The notes under the pieces are model-generated. The model was given only the letters and a program-made list of their open reading frames with translations, had not been told where the DNA came from and made no database searches. Below, in pieces: positions 1 to 8,865 of a DNA stretch of 13,786 nt (position 1 is its first letter; the number at the start of each line of letters is the position of its first letter). The position numbers and the translations under genes were made by a program. Where the stretch lies: assembly GCA_016207445.1 (NCBI GenBank), contig JACQPS010000092.1, positions 1 through 13,786 on the forward strand. The letters are read 5' to 3'. Origin of the DNA: Gemmatimonadota bacterium. Lineage in GTDB: Bacteria; Gemmatimonadota; Gemmatimonadetes; Longimicrobiales; RSA9.

Positions 1-16
1 GGTCGCGGTAGCTCAC
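1..16 (-). CDS. Possible start of the next operon gene (partial, runs off left edge)
   Basis: On the minus strand a GTG at 16-14 overlaps the TGA of the flippase gene at 15-13 in a GTGA arrangement and opens a frame reading M-S-Y-R-D before the window ends. The same stop/start overlap (ATGA) joins two other gene pairs in this unit, so a translationally coupled next gene is plausible. Only five codons are visible, so no product can be named and chance is possible. Confidence 0.3.
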
Positions 17-1359
17 GTGCGCCCGCCCTTCCGCAGGTACATGCCCGAAAAGACGAGCATGAGCGTGTACGCGATCGTCGAGGCGACGGCGGCGCCGACG
101 ATGCCGAGGCGCGGCAGCAGCCACAGGTTCAATGCGACGTTCACCGCCGCGGCGGCGCCCGGCGACAGCACCGTGACGAGCGGCATGCCCGTTCCGGCGA
201 AGTAGTTCATGAGCAGTGTGTTCACGCTCAGCGCGTACACGCCCGGCAGCAACCAGAGGAACGCCGGCACCGCGGGGAGAAAAGCCTCGCCGAAGAGTAT
301 CCGGACCACGGGCTCGGCGAGCGCACCGGCCAGCGCGAGCACCGGCAGCATGAGCACCGCGCCGGTGCTGGTCGCGCGCCGTGCGAACGCCCAGCCGCCC
401 GATGGCAGTGCGGACACTGTCGCGAAGAGCACCGTTCCCGCCGCGACCGGAAACATGTAGAGCATCTCGGCCATGCGGGCCGCGATCGAGTAGTGCCCCG
501 CGGCCTCGGCGCCGAGCATGCGCCCGACCATCAACAGGTCGAACTGGAGCACCAGGAACGAGAAGAGCGTGGCCAGGTAGGCGCGGCCGCCGTACCCGCC
601 GGCGGCGCGCCACAGCTCGGCCGCGGGCCGCTCGACGCGGTAGCCGGCGCGGCGCAGCACGAGCAGGAGCACGCCCATCGTACCCACGACGAGCACCGCA
701 AACGAGCTCAGGTAGAGCGTGCGCGCGGTCGCCAGCCCGGCTCCGAACAGCACGACCATGAGCGCGACCGCGGCCGCGTCCTGCGCGAGCTGCGTCAGGT
801 TGTAGAGACGGATCTCGCGCAGCCCGAGCAGGAGGTTCTGCAGCAGCAGCAGCAGGATCCCGAACGGAATCCACGCGACGGCCAGGCCGAGCAGTCCGGT
901 CGAGAGCGGCGAGAGGCCCGGCACGGCCGCGCCGACCAGCCAGAGCCCGAGCGCGAGCGCACCCGCTCCCACCCCGCCGGCGAGCGCGACGCCGAGCAGC
1001 GCCGGTAGCCGCGCCGCGTCGCGCGCCACGAAGTAGGCGGACGCCGCGGGCAGCCCCAGGTTGCCGAGCTGCACGCCGACCGCGCCCACGGTGAGCATCA
1101 GCGCGAACACGCCGCGCCCCCCGGGCCCGAGCGCGCGGGCCGTCACGATCGCGCCGACGAGCCCGAGCACCAGGAGCGAGGCGCGCGACAGCGCGGTCGC
1201 GCCCGCCCGCGTCCAGAACAGCGCGTCCTCGCGCTCGCGCAGCGCGGCGAACCATCGCCCGGTGGCGCCGCCGGGGCGGCGTCGTCCCGGAACGTCCGCG
1301 TGGGCCGCCGGCAGCGGCGCCGCGGCGGCGGCGTTCACGACCCGCACGGGCTCAGTCAA
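13..1359 (-). CDS. Wzx/MATE-like polysaccharide flippase
   Basis: A 448-residue integral membrane protein, probably the flippase that moves lipid-linked glycan units across the inner membrane. Residues 1-50 are a hydrophilic Ala/Arg/Pro-rich cytoplasmic leader. From about residue 54 the chain is almost continuous hydrophobic helices, roughly 12 to 14 segments separated by short Arg-rich loops. The first helix region, with ALSRASLLVLG and then TARALGPGGRG, is typical of the polysaccharide biosynthesis/MATE-like (MOP) superfamily, and the length is normal for it. The reading frame opens with TTG, overlapping the asnB-like gene by 8 bp. No ATG lies near the start, and GTG codons at residues 5 and 8 are alternatives. 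The neighbouring glycosyltransferases and amidotransferase support an O-antigen or exopolysaccharide role. The substrate is unknown, and a related transporter of the same fold cannot be excluded. Confidence 0.88.
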   Translation of the reverse strand: MTEPVRVVNAAAAAPLPAAHADVPGRRRPGGATGRWFAALREREDALFWTRAGATALSRASLLVLGLVGAIVTARALGPGGRGVFALMLTVGAVGVQLGNLGLPAASAYFVARDAARLPALLGVALAGGVGAGALALGLWLVGAAVPGLSPLSTGLLGLAVAWIPFGILLLLLQNLLLGLREIRLYNLTQLAQDAAAVALMVVLFGAGLATARTLYLSSFAVLVVGTMGVLLLVLRRAGYRVERPAAELWRAAGGYGGRAYLATLFSFLVLQFDLLMVGRMLGAEAAGHYSIAARMAEMLYMFPVAAGTVLFATVSALPSGGWAFARRATSTGAVLMLPVLALAGALAEPVVRILFGEAFLPAVPAFLWLLPGVYALSVNTLLMNYFAGTGMPLVTVLSPGAAAAVNVALNLWLLPRLGIVGAAVASTIAYTLMLVFSGMYLRKGGRT

Positions 1360-3250
1360 GGTAGTTCCGCCACCAGAGCGCGAGGTTGTAAAGCGTCCAC
1401 ACGCGCGTGTCGGGGCGGCCGTTCAGATACACGTCCATGGCTCTCGGCTCGAAGAAGTCCGTCTGCCGCGCGAGCCAGCGGACCTCCGCGCGCACGGACG
1501 GCCCCAGCTCCTGGAACAGCCATTCGTGGACGGGCACACCGAAGCCCTGCTTCCTTCGCTGGATCAGCTCCTGCGGCAGCAGCTTCCGCACGGCGTGCTT
1601 CAGGATGTACTTCAACTGCCCGTTGCGGAGCTTCATCCGCTCCGGCATCGACATGGCCAGCGCGACGAACTCGTGATCCAGGAACGGGACACGGCACTCG
1701 AGCGAGGTCGCCATGCTCATCTTGTCCACGCGCATGAGCAGGAGCTCGGGCAGCCGGAGGTTCAGGTCCACGTACGCCATCCACTCGAGCCACCCCGCCG
1801 TCTCCGGCGCGCCCGACTCGAAGCGCTCGCGGATCGGGCGGATCGCATCGTAGGAGGTCAGGCCATCGAAGTGCCGCAGGGCCGCGGGCGAGAGGAGCCT
1901 CCGTTTCTCCGCCTCGGTCAGCGACTCCGCCCCGCTCCAGAAGACGGGTTCCCCGCCGATGTTGCGCCGGAGCTGCTCGTACGGCCGGCTGCCGCCCTGG
2001 CCGAGCGCGCGCAGCGCGCTCAACCCCAGCCGCTTCGCCGCGCGCGGGACCGGGAGCTCGCCGAGGCGCTGGAGTAGCAGCCGGCGCTTCCACTCCGGGT
2101 AGCCGCAGAAGAGCTCGTCACTTCCCTCCCCCACCTGGCACACGATCACGCCCGCCTCGCGCGCGAGCCGCGACACGTAGTAGAGCGGCACGCACACCGG
2201 GTCGGCGATCGGCTCGTCCTGCAGGCGCGCGAGCTCGGGCATCACGTCGAGTGCGTCCCGCAACGCCAGGCGCCGCTCGTGGTGGCGCGAGCCGATCAGC
2301 CGCGCGACCTGCCGCGCGTACACGAATTCGTTGGCGTAGCTCGGGTAGTCCTGCTCGTAGCCGATCGAGAAGGTCTCGACCGGCGTGGTCGCGTCCTCCG
2401 AGAACAGCACGGCGTTCGTGCTCGAGTCGATGCCGCCGGAGAGGAAGACCCCCACCGGCACATCGCTCACCTTGCGCAGACGGACGGACGTGCGCAGCTC
2501 GGCGAGCAGTGCGTCCGCGACTTCGTCCTCGGTCGCGCCGTCGAGCGGCCGCACGTGGTCCCACACGTCCCAGTAGCGCTCGACCCGCACGCCGCCATCA
2601 GGGGAGACGCGCGCGCGGCAGCCGCCCGGCAACTTGCGGATTCCGGCGAAGAGGGTGGCGGGCGCCGGCGTCGTCAGGAACGTCAGGTAGTGGTACAGCG
2701 CCTCTTCATCGAGCGCGCGCGGGACCGACGCGTCCGCGAGCAATGCTTTGATCTCCGAGGCGAAGAGGAGGCGGCCGCCGCGCACCGTGTAGTAGAGCGG
2801 CTTGATGCCGATGCGGTCGCGCACGAGCCAGAGCTCGCGCGTGCGCGCGTCCCACAGCCCGAAGGCGAACATGCCGCGAAAACGGTGCACACAATCGATC
2901 CCCCATTGCTCGTAGGCGTGGAGGATGACCTCCGTGTCGGAGTGGTCGGTGCGGAACCGGTGGCCGAGCCGCTCCAGCTCCGGGCGCAGCGCGGCGTGGT
3001 TGTAGATCTCGCCGTTGTAGACGACGAGGCACGAGCCGTCCTCGTTGGCCATGGGCTGGCTCGCGGCCTGCGACAGATCGATGATCGCGAGCCGCCGGTG
3101 GGCGAGGCCGACGCGCCGGTCCGCGGACACCCACAGTCCATCGCCGTCCGGGCCGCGGTGCACCATGGTGTCGCGCATGCGCGCGAGCTCCGCCGGCTCG
3201 ACCGGGCGGGTCGAGCCGTCGAAGTGATAGGCGCCGGCAATGCCGCACAT
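1352..3250 (-). CDS. asnB: Glutamine-dependent asparagine synthase-type amidotransferase
   Basis: A 632-residue cytoplasmic enzyme with two domains. The N-terminal class II glutamine amidotransferase domain (about 2-210) begins MCGIAGAY, so Cys2 after Met removal is the nucleophile that releases ammonia from glutamine. HRGPDGDG (31-38) and VVYNGEIYNH (77-86) are family landmarks. The C-terminal synthetase domain carries the ATP pyrophosphatase loop SGGIDSS (271-277) and GEGSDELFCGY (374-384). Length matches the long AsnB paralogues found in surface-polysaccharide clusters. Here it may amidate a uronic-acid sugar rather than make free asparagine. That role is inferred from context: a dehydrogenase lies directly upstream and a flippase directly downstream. 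The ATG at 3250 has GAGAGG upstream with an 8-nt spacer, inside the end of the dehydrogenase gene. Free-asparagine synthesis remains possible. Confidence 0.92.
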   Translation of the reverse strand: MCGIAGAYHFDGSTRPVEPAELARMRDTMVHRGPDGDGLWVSADRRVGLAHRRLAIIDLSQAASQPMANEDGSCLVVYNGEIYNHAALRPELERLGHRFRTDHSDTEVILHAYEQWGIDCVHRFRGMFAFGLWDARTRELWLVRDRIGIKPLYYTVRGGRLLFASEIKALLADASVPRALDEEALYHYLTFLTTPAPATLFAGIRKLPGGCRARVSPDGGVRVERYWDVWDHVRPLDGATEDEVADALLAELRTSVRLRKVSDVPVGVFLSGGIDSSTNAVLFSEDATTPVETFSIGYEQDYPSYANEFVYARQVARLIGSRHHERRLALRDALDVMPELARLQDEPIADPVCVPLYYVSRLAREAGVIVCQVGEGSDELFCGYPEWKRRLLLQRLGELPVPRAAKRLGLSALRALGQGGSRPYEQLRRNIGGEPVFWSGAESLTEAEKRRLLSPAALRHFDGLTSYDAIRPIRERFESGAPETAGWLEWMAYVDLNLRLPELLLMRVDKMSMATSLECRVPFLDHEFVALAMSMPERMKLRNGQLKYILKHAVRKLLPQELIQRRKQGFGVPVHEWLFQELGPSVRAEVRWLARQTDFFEPRAMDVYLNGRPDTRVWTLYNLALWWRNYLD

Positions 3251-3253
3251 GCG

Positions 3254-5428
3254 CTACGCCTCTCCCCGGTGCGCGCCGCGCCCCAGCCCGCTCGTGCGCA
3301 GCGCCCGCTCCACCTCGAAGCTCACGCGCGTGGCCTCGAACTGCTGCCAGAGCGGGATGGGCGGCTCGCCGCCGCCCTGGATCGCGCGGGCGAACGCCTC
3401 GAGCTCGGCGGCGTGCCCCTTGTCCTGCCGGCGGCTGCGGAAGCGCCTGGGCCGCGCGCCGGTGAGCGTCAGCTCCCGGTAATCGTCCAGGACCGCGACC
3501 GTGCCATCCGCGAACGCTTCCAGTCGTTCCTTGGGGAAGCGCCGCGAGCCGAGTGCGCTGTAGACGAGCGTCGCGATGGAGCCATCCTGGAACCGCAACG
3601 TGGCGGTGAAGTTGTCGCCGGGCACGTAGTAGCCGGTGCGCGGCCGCACGCTCGCCGCCTGCACCTCCAGCACGGGCGCGTCCACCAGGTACAGGAACAG
3701 ATCGTACAGGTGGCACGCCTCGCCGATGTTGCGCCCGCCGCCCTCCGCCCCGTGTACCCAGTGGTCCGGCGGGATATAGCCCGCGTTCACGCGGCAGTGG
3801 AGCATGACGGGGTTGGTGCGGCCGGCGAGGTGCGCGCGCAGGCGGCGGGCGTGCGGCGAGAAGCGGCGGTTGAAGCCGGTGAGGAGGAGCGGCTGCTCGC
3901 CCGCGTCCGTCCCGAAGAATGCCTCGAGCTCCCGCAGCTCCACCTCCTCGAGCGCCAGCGGCTTCTCCACGAACACGTGCTTCCCGGCGCGCAGCGCCTC
4001 GAGCGCCATGCGCGCGTGCAGGTGGTGGCGCGTGCAGATCAGGACGGCGTGCACGTCCGGGCGAGTGAGTGCTTCCCGGTAATCGGTCGCGGCGGCCGCC
4101 GCGCCGAACTGCTTCGCCGCTTGCTGCGCGTGCACGCCGCTTCGCCCGACGATCAGGCGCAGATCGAAATCGCGGCCGAGGCGCCGCAGGTTGGGAAGGT
4201 GCATCTCGCGCGCGAAGGTGCCCGCGCCGACCACGGCCACGCCGATGCGGCCGGGGCGCGGGGCCGTGCCGCGAGCCGTGAAGCCGCCACGTTGCGGGCC
4301 GGTCCGCTCCGGCTTCCCTGGATAGGTGAGCAGCACGATCGGCGCGGCGCCCCGGCTCGCGAGCGATGCGTACGCCTGCGGCGCCTGCGTGACCGGGTAG
4401 GTGCCACCGATGAGCGGGGCGAGCCGGACTTTCCCCTCCGCGAGCAGCTGGAGGTACTCGCGCATGTTGCGGCCCTCGGTCCAGCGCACGTACCCGATCG
4501 GGTAGTCCAGCCCCTCCTGCTCGTAGCGCGGGTCGTAGCGCCCCGGGCCGTACGAGGTGGAGATGCGTAGCTCCAGCTCGTGCGCGTAGAGGTCCTCGCG
4601 CCGGAGCCCGAGGCCCACATCGCCCACGACGACCACCCGACCCTTGCGGCGGCAGAGCCGGAACGCGTCCCGGACGACGTCGTCCGAGCGGCTCGCCGCC
4701 GTGATCATGACGCCGTCGGCGCCGTAGCCGTCCGTGAGCCGTCGCACGGTCGCGGCCGGGTCTTCGTCTCCCGGCGCAATGGCCGCTTCCATCCCCAGGC
4801 TGCGCGCGAGCTCGATCCGGTCGACGCTGAGGTCGCTGCCGATGACGCGGCAGCCGTGCGCCCGCAGCAGTTGCACCGCGAGCTGGCCGATCAGGCCCAG
4901 GCCGACGACCACGACCCACTCGCCCAGCGTCGGCTCGAGCCGGCGCACGCCGTGCAGCGCGATCGCGCCCAGTGCCACGGTCGAGGCGTCGGCGTGGCTC
5001 ACGCCCTCCGGAATCTTCACGATCAGGTTGCGCGGGACGACCACGCATTCCGCGTGCTGCGCGCTGCCCGCGCCCGCGCACGCCACCTCGTCGCCCACGC
5101 CCAGATCCGTCACGCCCGCCCCGACCTCCGCCACCACGCCCGCTACGCTGTAGCCGACGGGCGTGTCCTCGGCCACGGCACCGCGGACCGCGTCGACCGC
5201 GCCGCGGACGCCACGCTCGCGGGCGAGCCGGAGCAGGTTCTTGATTCGTCCCGGCTCCTGCAGCGCACGCGTCGCCAGCGCAGCGTAGCCGCCCGTGATG
5301 CCCGCGCTCTCCGTGCCCGCCGAGATGCACGAGCTGCGCACGCGCACCAGCGCGCCGCCGGCGCCCACGATGGGCGCGGGCACGTCGTCGACGACGATCT
5401 GGCCGGAGCGGATCAGGACCTGCTTCAT
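3254..5428 (-). CDS. Bi-domain oxidoreductase: MDR (alcohol dehydrogenase-like) plus Gfo/Idh/MocA
   Basis: A 724-residue fusion of two NAD(P)-dependent dehydrogenase folds. Residues 1-370 are a medium-chain dehydrogenase with a GroES-like start and a Rossmann loop VVGLGLIGQ (174-182). The usual catalytic-zinc motif (GxCGSD) is replaced by SSCISAGTE (32-40), and no four-cysteine structural zinc loop is visible, so this half may be zinc-independent or altered. Residues 395-724 are Gfo/Idh/MocA-like, with nucleotide loop VVGAGTFAREMH (399-410), catalytic EKP (488-490) and GFNRRFSPH (518-526). This fusion recurs in polysaccharide gene clusters, often near asnB-like genes, and probably oxidises or epimerises a nucleotide sugar. 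The substrate cannot be told from sequence. The ATG at 5428 has GAGG 4 nt upstream. The gene follows the glycosyltransferase by 19 bp and precedes asnB by 3 bp, so all three are probably co-transcribed. Confidence 0.88.
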   Translation of the reverse strand: MKQVLIRSGQIVVDDVPAPIVGAGGALVRVRSSCISAGTESAGITGGYAALATRALQEPGRIKNLLRLARERGVRGAVDAVRGAVAEDTPVGYSVAGVVAEVGAGVTDLGVGDEVACAGAGSAQHAECVVVPRNLIVKIPEGVSHADASTVALGAIALHGVRRLEPTLGEWVVVVGLGLIGQLAVQLLRAHGCRVIGSDLSVDRIELARSLGMEAAIAPGDEDPAATVRRLTDGYGADGVMITAASRSDDVVRDAFRLCRRKGRVVVVGDVGLGLRREDLYAHELELRISTSYGPGRYDPRYEQEGLDYPIGYVRWTEGRNMREYLQLLAEGKVRLAPLIGGTYPVTQAPQAYASLASRGAAPIVLLTYPGKPERTGPQRGGFTARGTAPRPGRIGVAVVGAGTFAREMHLPNLRRLGRDFDLRLIVGRSGVHAQQAAKQFGAAAAATDYREALTRPDVHAVLICTRHHLHARMALEALRAGKHVFVEKPLALEEVELRELEAFFGTDAGEQPLLLTGFNRRFSPHARRLRAHLAGRTNPVMLHCRVNAGYIPPDHWVHGAEGGGRNIGEACHLYDLFLYLVDAPVLEVQAASVRPRTGYYVPGDNFTATLRFQDGSIATLVYSALGSRRFPKERLEAFADGTVAVLDDYRELTLTGARPRRFRSRRQDKGHAAELEAFARAIQGGGEPPIPLWQQFEATRVSFEVERALRTSGLGRGAHRGEA

Positions 5429-5447
5429 GTGCCTCGTGGATTCAGGG

Positions 5448-6584
5448 TCACGTCCGGCCGAAGCGGGACGCGCGCAGCAGGCTCAGGAAGAAGGATGCGA
5501 ACACGATTTCGGCGCCCAGAACCATGAGCGTGAGGGCGAGCATTGCGGGACGTACGGCGAACAGGTTGCCGTGGCCGGCCGCGAGCCACTGCGCGAGGAT
5601 CCACACATCGATGATGAGGCCCGCGCCGAAGAGCAGCGCGCCCAGCGTGACCCCGCGTTCCAGCGTGTAGTGCAGGTGCAATCGGCGGATCCAGGCATCG
5701 CCGAACGCCTCGTCCTGCACGAGCGCGTACGTCCTGGCGTACACGCCCAGCAGCACGAGCTGTAGTCCGAGGATCGCCAGCGCGCCGCCCACGAACAGGA
5801 AATGGAAGTCGAGCGTGAGGCCGCCCAGCCGCATCGGCCCGGGGAGCAGCGCGAGCTCGAGGCCGAGTCCGAGCGTGAGCAGGGCGAGTCCCGGCACCAG
5901 GAACAGATGCGTCGGGCTCAGCAGCAGCAGCTGGCGCGCGACCCGCCAGCCATCGCCCAGGCTGCGGCGCGCGCGGCCCCGCCGCGGGTGGAAGCTGACG
6001 GGCACTTCCACGGAGCGCAGCCCCGCGCGCGCCGCCTCGACCACCATCTCGCTCGCGAACTCGGCGCCGGTCGCGCCCAGACGCAGCTTCGCCAGCGCCT
6101 CCCGCGTGAGCGCGCGCATGCCGCAGCGCACATCCGAGACGCGGAAGCGGAAGAAGCGCCGCAGCAGGAAGGTCTGGACCGGCTCGAGCACGTGCCGATG
6201 CAGCGCCGTCATGGCGCGGGGGTGGATGTGCCCGTTGCGACGCGTGCCCAGCACGATCTCGTAACCCGCTCGCAGCGGCTCGATGAAGCGGTGCAGCACG
6301 GACAGATCGTAGGTGCCGTCTCCATCGACCAGCACGAGGTAGCGGCCGGTCGCCGCCTCGAAGCTGCGCAGACACGCGGCGCCGTAGCCCCGAATCGGCT
6401 GGCGCACGACCACGGCACCCGCGCGCTCGGCCGCCTCCCCCGAGCCGTCCGTTGAGCCGTTGTCGCAGACCACGACCTCGCCCGCGTAGCCGTTCTGCGC
6501 GAGCGCGGCCCGCGCCGCGCGCACGCAGGCGCCGATCGTTGCTGCCTCGTTGCGGCAGGGGATCAGGATCGAGACCTCGATCAT
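5448..6584 (-). CDS. Membrane-anchored family 2 glycosyltransferase
   Basis: A 378-residue protein. Residues 1-215 are a GT-A fold family 2 glycosyltransferase domain. It starts with VSILIPCRNEAATIG, has DNGSTDGS (41-48) for nucleotide binding and VDGDGTYD (86-93) as the metal-binding DxD-type motif. The C-terminal 160 residues contain four hydrophobic segments, near 226-247, 258-282, 312-333 and 345-370, which place the catalytic domain on the cytoplasmic face of the inner membrane. This resembles polyprenyl-phosphate hexose synthases (GtrB/DPM-like), so the product may be a lipid-linked monosaccharide donor. The open frame extends upstream to 7016, but the ATG at 6584 is chosen because the domain begins there, GAGGAG lies 6 nt upstream and it forms an ATGA overlap with the preceding gene's stop. 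The acceptor and sugar are unknown. Confidence 0.88.
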   Translation of the reverse strand: MIEVSILIPCRNEAATIGACVRAARAALAQNGYAGEVVVCDNGSTDGSGEAAERAGAVVVRQPIRGYGAACLRSFEAATGRYLVLVDGDGTYDLSVLHRFIEPLRAGYEIVLGTRRNGHIHPRAMTALHRHVLEPVQTFLLRRFFRFRVSDVRCGMRALTREALAKLRLGATGAEFASEMVVEAARAGLRSVEVPVSFHPRRGRARRSLGDGWRVARQLLLLSPTHLFLVPGLALLTLGLGLELALLPGPMRLGGLTLDFHFLFVGGALAILGLQLVLLGVYARTYALVQDEAFGDAWIRRLHLHYTLERGVTLGALLFGAGLIIDVWILAQWLAAGHGNLFAVRPAMLALTLMVLGAEIVFASFFLSLLRASRFGRT

Positions 6585-7494
6585 GCCGGCTCCTCGTCGG
6601 ACGCGGCGACACGGGCACGCGGAGCCGCGGGGCCACGGAGGGGATCCTCCGCGCCTCCGCGTCTCTGCGTGACCGCGTCGGAGACGTCCGGCGGCGGGAA
6701 CTGCACGGGCCCACGGAGCCGACCCCCCACCTCGACATCGGCCGTGGCGCCGGCGGTCGAAAGCGGCGTGGGACCGTAGGAGGGCGCCTTCGGCGGCAGC
6801 AGATTGTACCGCAGGATGTGCCAGAGCGCGGCCAGGCCATCCTTCCAGTTGATCTTCTTCCCCTCGGCGTAGGTGCGGCCGCTGTAGCTGATCGGCACCT
6901 CGTAGATGCGGGCACGCGTTTGGGCCAGACGCGCGGTCAGCTCGGGCTCGATGCCGAAGCGCCGGGCGCGCAGCGGCAAGCTCTTCATGAGATCGGCCCG
7001 CGCCATCTTGTAGCACGTCTCCATGTCCGTGAGGTTCAGGTCCGTGAGCGTGTTGGAGAGCAGCGTCAGGACCCCGTTGCCCACGCGGTGCCAGAAGTAG
7101 AGCACGCGGTGCGGCCCGCCCAGGAACCGGCTGCCGAAGACGGCGTCGGCGCGGCCGTCCAGGATCGGCTCGAGCAGGCGCGGCAGATCGTGCGGATCGT
7201 ATTCCAGGTCCGCATCCTGGATCACGATCACCTGCCCCGTGGCGCGCTGGATGCCGGTGCGCACGGCCGTCCCCTTCCCCTGGTTGCGGACGTTCGCGAC
7301 CAGGATGTCGATCCTACCCTCCGCGAGCAGTCGCTCGAGCACCGCACGCGTGTGGTCGGTCGAGCCATCGTCGATGCAGATGATCTCGAGCGGGAGCGGC
7401 ACGCCCCGCAGCCGCTCGACCGACGCCGCGACCGTGGCCGCCTCGTTGTAGACGGGCATGACCACGCTCAGCCGGATGCTGTGCCAGTGCCAGC

Positions 7495-7498
<4 letters not shown>
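6581..7498 (-). CDS. DPM1-like family 2 glycosyltransferase with a repeat-like C-terminal tail
   Basis: A 305-residue protein. Residues 9-235 are a family 2 glycosyltransferase: LSVVMPVYNEAATV (10-23), CIDDGSTDHT (41-50), the metal-binding DAD at 95-97, and the closing GRTYAEGKKINWKDG (207-221) typical of the DPM1-like branch. These enzymes usually transfer a sugar to a polyprenyl phosphate. The domain lacks transmembrane helices and probably works peripherally at the inner membrane. Residues 236-305 are a low-complexity Pro/Ala/Arg/Gly tail not needed by the family, encoded by DNA that looks like a dispersed intergenic repeat. The frame is open upstream to 7825, but the ATG at 7498 fits the domain start and forms an ATGA overlap with the regulator's TGA. 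The next gene overlaps its stop in the same way, so the three are translationally coupled. Confidence 0.88.
6610..6676. repeat. Dispersed-repeat-like segment inside the 3' end of the glycosyltransferase gene
   Basis: On the plus strand this stretch reads like the phrase 'ccacggagg...cctccgcgcctccgcgtctctgcgtgaccgc', a style of sequence I associate with dispersed non-coding repeats in several GC-rich soil bacteria. It includes an inverted repeat with perfect 6-bp arms, CGGAGG at 6636-6641 and CCTCCG at 6646-6651, with a 4-nt loop. On the minus strand it encodes the TQRRGGAEDPLRGP part of the glycosyltransferase tail. Only one copy is in the window, so the repeat call rests on recollection of similar sequence. 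Confidence 0.35.
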
Positions 7499-8862
<1,364 letters not shown>

Positions 8863-8865
8863 GGC

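Noticed and set aside
2279..4570. 763-codon open frame on the plus strand across the asnB-like and dehydrogenase genes
   Set aside because: It is His/Arg/Ala-rich with no recognisable domain and lies opposite two clear enzyme genes. Long antisense frames are expected in such GC-rich coding sequence.
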